From assembly GCA_018241505.1 (NCBI GenBank), contig JAFEDS010000005.1, positions 1 through 64,000 of the forward strand: a DNA stretch of 64,000 nt, read 5' to 3'. The translations under genes and the position numbers were made by a program. The notes below the pieces were generated by a model. It saw nothing but the letters and a program-made list of their open reading frames with translations. It did no database searches and was not told the DNA's origin. Positions 1 to 8,234 of this stretch are shown here, piece after piece (positions within the stretch are counted from its first letter, which is position 1; the number at the start of each line of letters is the position of its first letter). This DNA is from Pseudomonadota bacterium (lineage in GTDB: Bacteria; Pseudomonadota; Gammaproteobacteria; Steroidobacterales; Steroidobacteraceae).

Positions 1-1
1 C

Positions 2-90
2 ACCGCCGCGCCAGCCGCCGCCGCGCCAGCCGCCGCCACCGCCGCGCCAGCCGCCGCCGCCGCCGCGCCAGCCGCCGCGGCGCGCCCCGT
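2..90 (+). repeat. Ala/Pro-coding low-complexity repeat in cobB linker
   Basis: An imperfect tandem array of 15-18 nt units built on GCG CCA GCC GCC GCC encodes an alternating Ala-rich/Pro stretch. It sits where the N-terminal ATPase domain would join the glutaminase domain of CobB. It begins at or before the window edge, so its full length is unknown. Confidence 0.8.
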
Positions 91-730
91 CATCGCCGTC
101 GCCCGCGACGAGGCCTTCTGCTTCTACTACCCCGAAAACCTGGAGCTTCTGGCCGAGGCCGGCGCCACAATAGAATTCTTCAGTCCATTGCGCGGCGAGC
201 GCCCATCCCCAACAGCCGCGGGTGTGTATCTCGGTGGGGGTTATCCGGAGCTTCACGGCCCCGCGCTGGCATCCAACATGGACCTCTGGCGCACTTTGAA
301 GGATCTGCACGCGGGTGATTGCCCCATTTATGCGGAATGCGGTGGTTTCATGGTGCTCACCGAAGGCCTGACAGATTCGAAAGGGCATACGTGGCCAATG
401 GCCAGTCTGATACCCGGCTTTGCGAGGATGAGTGGCAAGTTGGCGGCGTTAGGCTATCGGTATGCGAGGGTGTTGCGGTCGAATTTGCTGGCGCAGACAG
501 GCGAGGTACTCCGAGGACACGAATTCAGGTATAGCTCCTGGGTTCGCGACCCTGGTGCCGTAGGCAGTTGCGCAGCGTGGGAGGTCGAGGGTACGCGCGG
601 CAAGGTGCCGGATGACGGAGTTGGTTACGCCAGAGGTAACTTGCTGGCAAGTTACCTGCACGTGCATTTCGGTCAGCGGCGGGAGCTGGCGCAGCGGTTT
701 GTGCAGCGGCTACACCGCGCGACGCCGTAG
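2..730 (+). CDS. cobB: Cobyrinate a,c-diamide synthase, C-terminal part (5' truncated by window)
   Basis: This enzyme amidates the a and c side chains of the corrin ring with glutamine and ATP during cobalamin synthesis. The frame is open from the window edge, so the N-terminal ATPase domain lies outside. Visible are an Ala/Pro-rich linker of about 30 residues and then the class I glutamine amidotransferase domain, starting VIAVARDEAFCFYYPEN. The Cys nucleophile is in AECGG (codon 338-340), followed by GHEF and the His-bearing SYLHVHF near the end. The usual GHEFHYS box reads GHEFRYS; the catalytic His is expected in the later SYLHVHF, so this is probably neutral. A B12 gene suits the corrinoid methyltransferase genes further along, but nothing shows co-transcription. 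Confidence 0.9.
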   Translation, partial: TAAPAAAAPAAATAAPAAAAAAPAAAARPVIAVARDEAFCFYYPENLELLAEAGATIEFFSPLRGERPSPTAAGVYLGGGYPELHGPALASNMDLWRTLKDLHAGDCPIYAECGGFMVLTEGLTDSKGHTWPMASLIPGFARMSGKLAALGYRYARVLRSNLLAQTGEVLRGHEFRYSSWVRDPGAVGSCAAWEVEGTRGKVPDDGVGYARGNLLASYLHVHFGQRRELAQRFVQRLHRATP

Positions 731-763
731 AGCGGCCCCGCTCACAACGCGCTGAGGCCCGCC

Positions 764-1186
764 CTACAACTTATGCGTCGACAACAACAAACTGGTTTCT
801 GTGTTGGATATCCCTTCAATCAGCCGGATCCTCCCCAACACCCGATCAAAAGCCTCGAGGCTATCCGCCCGTAACTCCGCCACAATGTCCCAGCGCCCAT
901 TGGTAGTGTGAAGGGCAGTGACCGCCGGATCCCCCCGTAGCGCCCGAATCACCTCGTCAGTTCGGTTCCCCTCAACAGCGACCAATGTGAGCGCGCGTAT
1001 GCGCTGCGCTTCCTCCTGGGGCCGCAAACGGACGGTGTAGCCAACGATCGTCCCGTCGCTTTCGAGGCGAGCCAGGCGATTTTGGACCGTGCCCCGTGCG
1101 ACCCGCAGCTTGCGGGCCAGGGTGGCGACGGACGTTCTGGCGTCATCCCGGAGCAGGCCCAAAAGCTGTCGATCAATGTCGTCCAC
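764..1186 (-). CDS. Lrp/AsnC family transcriptional regulator
   Basis: A 140-residue protein of typical Lrp/AsnC length. Residues 1-60 form the helix-turn-helix (starting MDDIDRQLLGLLRDDART, with VARGTVQNRLARLESDG as recognition region) and about 65-140 form the RAM ligand-binding domain. It is divergent from ornithine cyclodeaminase and arginase across 165 bp, so local control of arginine/ornithine breakdown in response to an amino acid is the natural inference. The particular effector cannot be read from the sequence. Confidence 0.9.
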   Translation of the reverse strand: MDDIDRQLLGLLRDDARTSVATLARKLRVARGTVQNRLARLESDGTIVGYTVRLRPQEEAQRIRALTLVAVEGNRTDEVIRALRGDPAVTALHTTNGRWDIVAELRADSLEAFDRVLGRIRLIEGISNTETSLLLSTHKL

Positions 1187-1351
1187 GGTGCTCTCCGCCC
1201 CAAAACGGTGCTAGATTCTAGTCAAAACGCCAGCGAAAGCCATCATTCTGTTCACATTCGCGCGTCTTTTGATCAGTTTTCTGGCTATTTATTGGCTCAT
1301 GGGCCCCGGAAACTAGTGCCAGCAGAGACCGAATGAACCGGAGAGGGGATC
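1187..1351. promoter_or_regulatory. Divergent lrp/ocd promoter region with palindrome
   Basis: This 165 bp region separates the Lrp-type regulator from ocd and is more AT-rich than its surroundings. It contains a perfect 5-bp inverted repeat with a one-base centre, CTAGATTCTAG (1211-1221), close to the regulator start. A strong ribosome-binding site (AGAGGGG) precedes the ocd ATG. I could not place -35/-10 boxes with confidence. Confidence 0.45.
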
Positions 1352-2467
1352 ATGGTTGACTACATTGGCGTAGAGCGCGTCCAGGAGCTCGTAACCCACA
1401 TCGGACCGGCCCGCTTCATGGAAGCGCTGGCGGCCGAAATCGAGCACGACTACCGCCGCTGGGGCGAATTCGAAAAATCCCCTCGTCACGCCGTGCATTC
1501 GCCCGTCGGGGTGATTGAGTTGATGCCTACGAGCGATGGCCGCCTCTATTCATTCAAGTACGTCAACGGTCATCCGAAGAACACCGCCGCCGGCCTGTTG
1601 ACCGTTACGGCTTTCGGCGTGCTCTCCGACGTTGAAACCGGATATCCGCTGTTATTGTCTGAAATGACCTTCACGACCGCACTGCGTACCGCGGCAATGT
1701 CCGCCCTCGCAGCCCGCCGCATGGCCCGTCCCAACAGTCGCGTGATGGCCCTGATCGGCAACGGTGCGCAAAGCGAGTTCCAGGCAATCGCGTTCAATCA
1801 CATGTTGGGCGTCCGCGAGTTGCGCCTGTACGACACCGATAGTCGTGCCACCCTGAAGCTCGAACGCAATCTGTTGAAGTTGGGATTGCATGGCCTGCGG
1901 ATCGTGCGTTGCAGCTCGACTGCCGAGGCTGTGCGCGGCGCCGATATTGTCACGACTGTAACGGCCGACAAGCGCAATGCAGTCATCCTGACCCCCGCCA
2001 TGATCGAGCCCGGCATGCACATCAATGCAGTCGGCGGCGATTGTCCCGGCAAGACCGAATTGCACCCGGATATCCTGCGGCGGCCGGATGCGCGCGTGAT
2101 TGTGGAGTTTGCGCCGCAGTGCCGGATCGAGGGTGAAATCCAACAGTTGGAAGAGGGCTTCCCGGTAACCGAACTGAGCGATGTGCTCAGTGGCGCCGGG
2201 GTCGCCCGCGCGAGTGCCAATGAGGTGACGATATTCGACTCGGTCGGCTTCGCCCTGACGGACTTCTCCGCGTTGCGCTACCTGCATCGATTGAATCGCG
2301 AACAGCGAGTCGCCGCGCCGGCGATTGACTTGGTTCCCGAGCTGGATGATCCGAAGGACCTGTTTGGCGACTTGGTGCGCGAAAGCAGCGTCACTTTCCA
2401 GGCCCCGGGCGCCTGGTCTGCCCCGGCCGATATCAGAAGGGCGGCTGACAGCCGGTTGGGCTCATGA
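1352..2467 (+). CDS. Ornithine cyclodeaminase
   Basis: Converts L-ornithine to L-proline and ammonia with catalytic NAD+. The 371-residue protein has the OCD/mu-crystallin fold: an N-terminal substrate domain, the dinucleotide motif IGNGAQ at residues 135-140, and the INAVGGDCPGKTEL segment typical of true ornithine cyclodeaminases, including the catalytic Asp. The ATG is preceded by AGAGGGG at good spacing. Its stop overlaps the arginase start by 4 nt (ATGA), so the two are translationally coupled and form an arginine-to-proline route. The related alanine dehydrogenase/ketimine reductase function is less likely given the arginase partner. Confidence 0.9.
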   Translation: MVDYIGVERVQELVTHIGPARFMEALAAEIEHDYRRWGEFEKSPRHAVHSPVGVIELMPTSDGRLYSFKYVNGHPKNTAAGLLTVTAFGVLSDVETGYPLLLSEMTFTTALRTAAMSALAARRMARPNSRVMALIGNGAQSEFQAIAFNHMLGVRELRLYDTDSRATLKLERNLLKLGLHGLRIVRCSSTAEAVRGADIVTTVTADKRNAVILTPAMIEPGMHINAVGGDCPGKTELHPDILRRPDARVIVEFAPQCRIEGEIQQLEEGFPVTELSDVLSGAGVARASANEVTIFDSVGFALTDFSALRYLHRLNREQRVAAPAIDLVPELDDPKDLFGDLVRESSVTFQAPGAWSAPADIRRAADSRLGS

Positions 2468-3480
2468 TGGGCCGTGCACCGCGAACGGCAGCCCTGATCG
2501 GCGCGCCCACCGATGTCGGCGCGAGCGATCGCGGATCGTCTATGGGTCCCGAGGCTCTCCGCGTCGCCGGATTCGGCGCGGCGCTCGAGCGTCATGGCTT
2601 GAAGGTAATTGACCGTGGCAACGTCAGCGGTCCGCCCAACCCCTGGCTGCCGCCAGTGGATGGGTATCGGCACCTCAATGAGGTGTTTGAATGGAATCGC
2701 GCCGTGCACGAGGCGATGTACCGGGAGCTGGTTCAGGAGAATTTGCCGATCCTGCTGGGCGGTGATCACTGTCTCGGCATCGGCTCCATCAGCGCCGTCG
2801 CCCGTCATTGCCGTGAGACCGGCAAGAAGTTGCGCGTCTTGTGGCTCGATGCGCACGCGGATTTCAATACCAGAGAGCTGTCTCCCAGCGGCAACCTGCA
2901 CGGCATGCCCCTGTCATGCCTGTGCGGCTTCGGGCCGCGGCAACTGGTCGAGTTGGGTGGTGCCACGCCGGCCATCAGCCCCCAGTGGATCCGGCAGATC
3001 GGTATCCGCAGCGTCGACTCGGGCGAGAAGCGCTTCGTGCACGAGCAGGGACTCGAGGTGTTCGACATGCGTTCCGTCGATGAGCTAGGCGTGCGCCAGG
3101 TGATGGATCTGGCCTTGGCCGACCTCGACGCCAACACGCACCTGCACGTCAGCTTCGATGTTGACTTCCTGGACCCGGAAATCGCCCCAGGCGTCGGTAC
3201 AACCGTGCCCGGCGGCCCTTCGTACCGCGAGGCGCAGCTCTGCATGGAAATGATTGCGGATACCGGTGCGCTCGCTTCGCTCGATGTGGTTGAGCTCAAT
3301 CCCGCCCTCGACGTGCGCAACAAGACTGCCACCCTCGCCGTCGACCTCATAGAGTCGCTGTTCGGCAAAAGCACCCTCATTCGCAGGCGCTTTTCAGAGC
3401 AGACGCGGCATCCGCTCGGCGAGAAAGTCGATGAACGCGCGTACGGACGGCAACAGGCCGCGGCGGGTGGGAAACACTAG
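2464..3480 (+). CDS. rocF: Arginase
   Basis: Hydrolyses L-arginine to ornithine and urea; ornithine then feeds the overlapping ocd product. The dimanganese motifs are all present: GGDH (His102), DAHAD (129-133) and SFDVDFLDP (about 230-238), plus the VVELNP segment. The family normally ends shortly after the helix represented by LIESLFGKSTLI. Here about 25 further residues, rich in Arg and Gln, follow, and this tail is encoded antisense to the end of the convergent LysR gene. The start is ATG at 2464; a second ATG immediately follows. Confidence 0.92.
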   Translation: MMGRAPRTAALIGAPTDVGASDRGSSMGPEALRVAGFGAALERHGLKVIDRGNVSGPPNPWLPPVDGYRHLNEVFEWNRAVHEAMYRELVQENLPILLGGDHCLGIGSISAVARHCRETGKKLRVLWLDAHADFNTRELSPSGNLHGMPLSCLCGFGPRQLVELGGATPAISPQWIRQIGIRSVDSGEKRFVHEQGLEVFDMRSVDELGVRQVMDLALADLDANTHLHVSFDVDFLDPEIAPGVGTTVPGGPSYREAQLCMEMIADTGALASLDVVELNPALDVRNKTATLAVDLIESLFGKSTLIRRRFSEQTRHPLGEKVDERAYGRQQAAAGGKH

Positions 3481-4293
3481 ATGGAACACGCCGAGGGGTA
3501 AGGTCCACGCGGGAAGCACCTGTTCGAGCTTCCCGCTCTCGAGGTCGGCGCGAATCACACTTTCGGGCAAGAGCGCGATGCCGAGCCCGGCCAACACCGC
3601 AGTGCGCATCACAATGAAATCGTGACAGACCAGGCGCGGGGTGTGCTCGATCCGCGCCGACTTGCCTTCGGCATCAAACAACTCCCAGGTGTGTCGATCG
3701 CTGTCGGAATCGAATGACAGCGTGGCATGCTTTGCGACCTGATCCGGCTGTTCCGGCCGGCCGTTCGCGGCGAGATACTCCGGGGCCGCAACGAGGAAGT
3801 TGCTCGATGAGCCGAAGGTTCGCATGACGAGCCCATCCTCGCCCGTCGGTACGGTGCGCACGCGCAGCGCCACGTCAAAACCTTCATTCAGCACATCCAC
3901 GCGGCGATTGGTCGCGTGCAACATCAGGCGAATCTTCGGATACCGAGCCAGAAATTCGGGCAGGTACTGAGCCATCGCCCCTTGGGCGAGCGAAATGGGA
4001 CAGCTCGCCTTGATGATCCCGCGAGGTTCCGCGCGCGCAAATTCAACTGCTTCGACCGCGGCATCCGCCTCCGTGAGCATGGCGAGCGCGTGCTTGTGGA
4101 CCTCCTGGCCGACCTCCGTGACCACAAACCGGCGGGTCGATCGATTGACCAGCCGCACCCCCAGCCGAGCCTCGAGAGCCGCCACATGCCGGGAAAGCCG
4201 TGACTTGGGGATACTCAGAGCCCGGGCGGCCTTGGCGTAGCCCTCGTACTCAATCACCTTGGCGAAATAATAAAAATCGTCCAAAGGCTGCAT
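3394..4293 (-). CDS. LysR family transcriptional regulator
   Basis: About 299 residues. An N-terminal winged helix-turn-helix (AKAARALSIPKSRLSRHVA) is followed by the periplasmic-binding-protein-like effector domain, ending in the familiar FPTRRGLLPSVRAFIDFL segment. I chose the ATG at 4293 (MQPLDDFYYFAK), the usual family start, rather than the ATG 17 codons upstream at 4344, whose extra residues look non-coding and would cover the operator. It is divergent from azoR-pirin and probably controls them in response to a quinone, electrophile or azo compound (inference). Its 3' end overlaps arginase tail-to-tail by 87 bp. Confidence 0.88.
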   Translation of the reverse strand: MQPLDDFYYFAKVIEYEGYAKAARALSIPKSRLSRHVAALEARLGVRLVNRSTRRFVVTEVGQEVHKHALAMLTEADAAVEAVEFARAEPRGIIKASCPISLAQGAMAQYLPEFLARYPKIRLMLHATNRRVDVLNEGFDVALRVRTVPTGEDGLVMRTFGSSSNFLVAAPEYLAANGRPEQPDQVAKHATLSFDSDSDRHTWELFDAEGKSARIEHTPRLVCHDFIVMRTAVLAGLGIALLPESVIRADLESGKLEQVLPAWTLPLGVFHLVFPTRRGLLPSVRAFIDFLAERMPRLL

Positions 4294-4307
4294 ATATTGA
4301 TACCAAA

Positions 4308-4328
4308 TTTGGAACGAAATGTTCCAAA
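4308..4328. promoter_or_regulatory. LysR-type operator candidate between lysR and azoR
   Basis: A perfect 8-bp inverted repeat TTTGGAAC / GTTCCAAA with a 5-nt spacer. It has the T-N11-A core expected of LysR recognition sites and sits in the divergent promoter region just upstream of the lysR ATG. A further half-site, TGTTCCA, recurs at about 4349-4355, giving the usual pattern of a strong recognition site plus an activation half-site on the azoR side. Confidence 0.65.
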
Positions 4329-4405
4329 ACACCCAGATTATCAATCATTGTTCCACGGAATATGCTTCCGGTCCATGGGCATCGGGCCCGGTTTGGGAGA
4401 CTCCA

Positions 4406-4990
4406 ATGAAGGTTCTGCACATTGATTCGAGCATCCTGGGCGACAACTCGGCCAGCCGTGTGCTCAGCCGCGAGATTGTTTCGAAGCTGTCGGCGGACCA
4501 TGCCGATGCTGAGGTGAGCTATCTCGACCTCGCCGCATCGGAGCTGCCGCACCTTTCCGGCCGCTCGCTGGCCAAGCTGGATGCGCAAGAGAGCGCGTTG
4601 AGCGCCCGCGCCCTGGATGACTTTCTAGCCGCCGATGTAATTGTGATCGGTGCCCCCATGTACAACTTTACGATCCCCAGTCAGTTGAAAGCGTGGATCG
4701 ATCGCGTCGTTGTCGCGGGAAAGACGTTCCGGTACACGCAGTCCGGTCCTGAAGGTCTTGCGAAGGGCAAGCGGGTGATTGTGGGGATTTCGCGGGGTAG
4801 TGTGTACGCGCCCGGTTCGCCTGCGGAGTTCGCGGAGTCCTATCTGAGGCACGTGTTTGGATTTATCGGCGTCACGGACGTCGAGTTCATCCGGGCCGAG
4901 GGTCTGGGCCTGTCACCGCAGCATCGCGCAAAAGGTTTGAATGCGGCATTGACGGCGATTCATACGCCGGTTGTTGCCGCGGCAGCTTGA
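4406..4990 (+). CDS. azoR: FMN-dependent NADH-azoreductase
   Basis: Cytosolic flavodoxin-fold oxidoreductase that reduces quinones and azo compounds with NADH. The 194-residue protein begins MKVLHIDSSILGDNSASR, the classical FMN phosphate-binding start, and contains GAPMYNFTIPSQLKAWID, the family signature. The frame is open upstream, but the ATG at 4406 has GGGAGA five bases before it and matches family length. It is followed after 18 bp by a pirin gene, a frequent azoR neighbour in quinone/electrophile detoxification. Confidence 0.93.
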   Translation: MKVLHIDSSILGDNSASRVLSREIVSKLSADHADAEVSYLDLAASELPHLSGRSLAKLDAQESALSARALDDFLAADVIVIGAPMYNFTIPSQLKAWIDRVVVAGKTFRYTQSGPEGLAKGKRVIVGISRGSVYAPGSPAEFAESYLRHVFGFIGVTDVEFIRAEGLGLSPQHRAKGLNAALTAIHTPVVAAAA

Positions 4991-5008
4991 GCAAATAGGA
5001 GGTTTTCA

Positions 5009-5869
5009 ATGTCTGGTTTCAACGCCGCTCGTTCCACAGGCTCGACCGCTCGTGAGGTCGTCAAGGTGGTCCACGGAATGCCGACTTCCGACGGCGCGGG
5101 GGTGAAGCTACGGCGGGTCATTGGCCAGCCCGGCCTGTCCGAGCTCGATCCATTCCTGATGTTGGACGAGTTCGGTACCGACGCGCCGGCCGATTACATC
5201 GCCGGCTTCCCGGATCACCCGCACCGGGGGTTCGAGACCGTGACCTACATGTTGGATGGCCGCATGCGCCATCGGGACAACCATGGGCACGAGGGTGTGC
5301 TCGTTCCCGGCAGCGTCCAATGGATGACCGCGGGCCGGGGTATCGTGCACTCGGAAATGCCGGAGCAACAGGAAGGCCGCATGCGCGGCTTCCAGCTTTG
5401 GCTGAACCTGCCGGCACGCGACAAAATGACTGAGCCCAGGTACCAGGAGTTTGGACCCGAGCGCATTCCGGTCGCGACACCGGCCGCGGGCGTCAGTGTG
5501 AAGGTCATTGCAGGTGAGGTGGGAACGGTCAAGGGGCCGATTTCCCAGCCCGCGACGGATCCGACCTATCTGGATATCGCGTTGAGTCCGGGGACGGAGT
5601 ACGTACATACACTGCCGGAGCAACATTCGGCGTTCATGTACGTGTTTGAAGGAGCGGTCCAGGCCGGTACGACCACGGTCAACGCCGGTGAAATGGCAGT
5701 CCTCGGCACGGGTAGCGAAATTCGCCTGCGCGGTGCAAAGGAAAGCCGTGCCATCCTGGTGGCCGGCCGGCCCTTGCAGGAGCCGGTGGCTCGCTATGGT
5801 CCATTCGTGATGAGTACCCGCGAGCAATTGATCCAGGCGGTCGAGGACTTCCAGAACGGCAAGTTCTGA
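5009..5869 (+). CDS. Pirin family protein (quercetinase-like bicupin)
   Basis: A 286-residue bicupin. The N-terminal cupin carries the pirin metal motif (DHPHRGFETVTYMLDG ... VLVPGSVQWMTAGRGIVHSE) and the C-terminal half is the pirin_C cupin. Related proteins bind a metal and some, such as E. coli YhhW, have quercetin 2,3-dioxygenase activity. A strong AGGAGG precedes the ATG. It shares an operon with azoR under the divergent LysR regulator, which suggests a role in handling quinones or flavonoids; the substrate is unknown. Confidence 0.9.
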   Translation: MSGFNAARSTGSTAREVVKVVHGMPTSDGAGVKLRRVIGQPGLSELDPFLMLDEFGTDAPADYIAGFPDHPHRGFETVTYMLDGRMRHRDNHGHEGVLVPGSVQWMTAGRGIVHSEMPEQQEGRMRGFQLWLNLPARDKMTEPRYQEFGPERIPVATPAAGVSVKVIAGEVGTVKGPISQPATDPTYLDIALSPGTEYVHTLPEQHSAFMYVFEGAVQAGTTTVNAGEMAVLGTGSEIRLRGAKESRAILVAGRPLQEPVARYGPFVMSTREQLIQAVEDFQNGKF

Positions 5870-5891
5870 GCCTTCTCAGCGCGCAATCTCT

Positions 5892-7787
5892 CTACGAGGC
5901 TCTCGGCATAAAGGCGCCCGCAAGGGCGCCTGAGTCAGCGCCGTCAGGTTCCAACGTGGGATGACTGCCCGTGCTCACGATGACAGCCACGTTGGTGTCA
6001 AACACCGCAACCCGGTTTCGACCTGCGCGCTTGGCCGCATACAGGGCGGTGTCCGCGTGCGCCAGTAACAGCCGGAGGTCGTAGCCCGACGCACTGGTTG
6101 AAGCGATTCCAAAGCTCGCTGATATCGGCGAACCCGCACCTGTGCCACTGGCAACGGTGCCGCTGTCGTAGGTCAGTCCTGCAACGGTCCGGCGCAATTG
6201 CTCCGCACGGATTCGGGCATCCTCGGGCCCGCATCCGGCCATCAGGAAACTGAACTCTTCCCCGCCAAAGCGGCCGAACAGGTCGGTTGAGCGCATGAAC
6301 ACCTGGCACTCGTTCACGGTCTGTTTCAACACGTGATCGCCGGCCGCATGGCCATATTTGTCGTTGATGGCTTTGAAGTGGTCCAGGTCGAACAGAATGA
6401 TGCAGACGGGCTGGTTGGCTTTCCGGGCGCTCTCCAGACTGGCCTGGGCCTGCTTGAGGAAGTGCAGGCGGTTGGCGATGCCGGTGAGCCCATCGATCTG
6501 GGACAGGCTCATGAAATGCAGTTGCAACCGCTTGGTGCGGTACGCCCAGAAGGCAATAAATCCCAACGTGAGCAGCAGCAGGATGATGTACAGGCGCGAG
6601 TTCTCCACGGCCTTGGCGCCGAGCGCCTGCTCGAGCTGCAGGACGTGGTTTTCCTTGTTCAAGGTTTCAATCTGCAAACGGCTCGCAACGCTTTCGTGTG
6701 CAACGCGCTGGTACGCAAGCTGGCGCGCGGTCGTAACGTCCAGGTAGCCCTTGTCCATGGCCGCGTACTTCTCGTGATAGTCCAACGCGGCTTTGAAGTC
6801 TCCTGACTGCCGTGCCTGTTCGTAAAGCAGGTGGTAGGCGGCTACGAGGGGCGGCGAGACCTCGTTCGGCACGCCATTTTCAATGGTTCGGAGTGCGTAC
6901 TGGTGGGCCGCGGCCACATTGCCTTTTTTCTGGTAGGCCGTGGCCAGCAGCGATTCATAACGGGAGATCAAGCGCGGAAAGTGCGACTGCAGCACTTCCG
7001 CGTAATGTTCGGTCAAAAGCCGGATGGCGTCGTCGATCTGGTTGTTGGCGACATACACCGTGGCCGCGTAGCTTCGGATGAAGTTGGCGTAGGACAGCTC
7101 ATTCAACTGGGTGCAGGCATCCATGGCGGCGTTGAATTCCGGTCCGACCACGCGTTGTTTGCCGCTGGCGACTTCAGCGCGCAGCTTCTCGTTGTAACCC
7201 TTGCAGACGCCCCGGCCGAGCCAGTTTTCATCCATCAGCTTCCGAGCGTAAGTGATGGCAAGATCGTACTGCCCGACCTCGTTGTAGAGCTGGGCTGCAA
7301 CGAGGAGACCTTGTTCACGAGCAGCGGGATCGCTGACCCGCGGCAGCAACAAGAGAAGTTGTGTCAGCTCGGAAAACGCGTCCTCGTAGTGAGAGCTCAC
7401 TACCAGGGCGTGGATGATCGATGCCTTGGCGCGAAACTTCAGGGTGACATCGCGCGTCGCGAGGATCGTTGCTTTGAGGCGCGAGATCGCGATGTCGTAT
7501 TGGCCGTCGTACTCGGCTTTCCAGGCCTGTAGATAACGCACCAGCTCCTGTTGCGGCGGCGTCAACTCGTTCTGCCGGGCGGCCAGTGTGCCCAGCAGGG
7601 TGGTGAATTCAGTGGGGTAGGCGGTCTTGATCCGATCGGCCTTCTGCAGCATCGCGGCGGCTTCCCCGGGCTGAAACGCCGGTGTCGCCTGTGCGAAAGC
7701 AAGCAGCAAAAGACCGATGCCGCCCGGCAACCAGCGCCGGGCGGAGCGGAAAGGGGCGAAGCGAGGTGCCGACCTGCTAGGCCGCAC
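5892..7787 (-). CDS. Membrane diguanylate cyclase with TPR-like sensor domain
   Basis: Predicted to make cyclic di-GMP. From the N terminus: a GTG start with basic residues and a signal/anchor helix (GGIGLLLLAFAQATPAF), a long helical repeat region (about 40-390) resembling TPR sensors, a transmembrane helix (LYIILLLLTLGFIAFWAY), and a GGDEF domain with the active-site motif GGEEF near residue 505. The RSTD sequence five residues before it is a product-inhibition I-site, so feedback control is likely. No EAL domain. The start overlaps the upstream acidic-protein gene by 11 nt, implying one transcript. Confidence 0.88.
   Translation of the reverse strand: MRPSRSAPRFAPFRSARRWLPGGIGLLLLAFAQATPAFQPGEAAAMLQKADRIKTAYPTEFTTLLGTLAARQNELTPPQQELVRYLQAWKAEYDGQYDIAISRLKATILATRDVTLKFRAKASIIHALVVSSHYEDAFSELTQLLLLLPRVSDPAAREQGLLVAAQLYNEVGQYDLAITYARKLMDENWLGRGVCKGYNEKLRAEVASGKQRVVGPEFNAAMDACTQLNELSYANFIRSYAATVYVANNQIDDAIRLLTEHYAEVLQSHFPRLISRYESLLATAYQKKGNVAAAHQYALRTIENGVPNEVSPPLVAAYHLLYEQARQSGDFKAALDYHEKYAAMDKGYLDVTTARQLAYQRVAHESVASRLQIETLNKENHVLQLEQALGAKAVENSRLYIILLLLTLGFIAFWAYRTKRLQLHFMSLSQIDGLTGIANRLHFLKQAQASLESARKANQPVCIILFDLDHFKAINDKYGHAAGDHVLKQTVNECQVFMRSTDLFGRFGGEEFSFLMAGCGPEDARIRAEQLRRTVAGLTYDSGTVASGTGAGSPISASFGIASTSASGYDLRLLLAHADTALYAAKRAGRNRVAVFDTNVAVIVSTGSHPTLEPDGADSGALAGAFMPRAS
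5913..5930. terminator. Perfect hairpin at convergent pirin / diguanylate cyclase ends
   Basis: GGCGCCC GCAA GGGCGCC is a perfect 7-bp stem with a GNRA-type tetraloop when read on the + strand. It lies inside the last codons of the diguanylate cyclase and 40-60 nt beyond the pirin stop. There is no T-run on either side, so it may impede transcription from the pirin side or stabilise the 3' end rather than act as a classical intrinsic terminator. Confidence 0.4.
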
Positions 7788-8061
7788 GACGCAAAGGTGA
7801 ATAGCGCGGTGTCAGGCTGTTTTCCTCACCGTCGTCATCCTCGTCGTCGTAGTCATCGTCCTCGTCTTCGTCGTCCTCGTCGTAATCCTCGTCATCCTCA
7901 TCTTCATCGTCGAAATCGTCTTCGTCTTCGTCGTCCTCATCCTCGTCTTCGTCCCGTTTGCCAGGAGCCATGACAACGGCGAGCGGCAGCATGGAGTGGG
8001 GGCCACGGGGAAGCTCGCCCTCCAGACCCAGTCTCTGCAATAAATCAATAACGTTCGACAC
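7777..8061 (-). CDS. Small hypothetical protein with Asp/Glu-rich C-terminal tail
   Basis: A 94-residue protein. The GTG start has a good AAGGAGA ribosome-binding site eight bases upstream. The N terminus MSNVIDLLQRLGLEG is a short amphipathic helix of a kind seen in small hypothetical proteins. About residues 36-80 are almost entirely Asp and Glu with a few Tyr and Phe, then a short basic end (RYSPLRRAA). It overlaps the diguanylate cyclase start by 11 nt. The acidic run could mimic nucleic acid, bind Ca2+ or act as a charged tail; I do not recognise a characterised family. Confidence 0.65.
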   Translation of the reverse strand: MSNVIDLLQRLGLEGELPRGPHSMLPLAVVMAPGKRDEDEDEDDEDEDDFDDEDEDDEDYDEDDEDEDDDYDDEDDDGEENSLTPRYSPLRRAA

Positions 8062-8234
8062 GAAACAATCTCCTTGGAATACGGGGTAGTCGAAAGCGGC
8101 GTGGAAGGGTAAGTCTACTCATTGGCCTTCGGCAACCGAGTGTTCCCGAATCGGCCCGCGGCAATTGTACAGCCTCGCCTGCTCCCGTAGTCTCTCGCCC
8201 CCTCAAACCAAGAAATTAGCGATGGGGTCGTTCC

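Noticed and set aside
523-546. Possible loss of an active-site His in CobB (GHEFRYS instead of GHEFHYS)
   Set aside because: In class I amidotransferases the catalytic His aligns with the later SYLHVHF segment, which is intact, so I do not claim an inactive enzyme.
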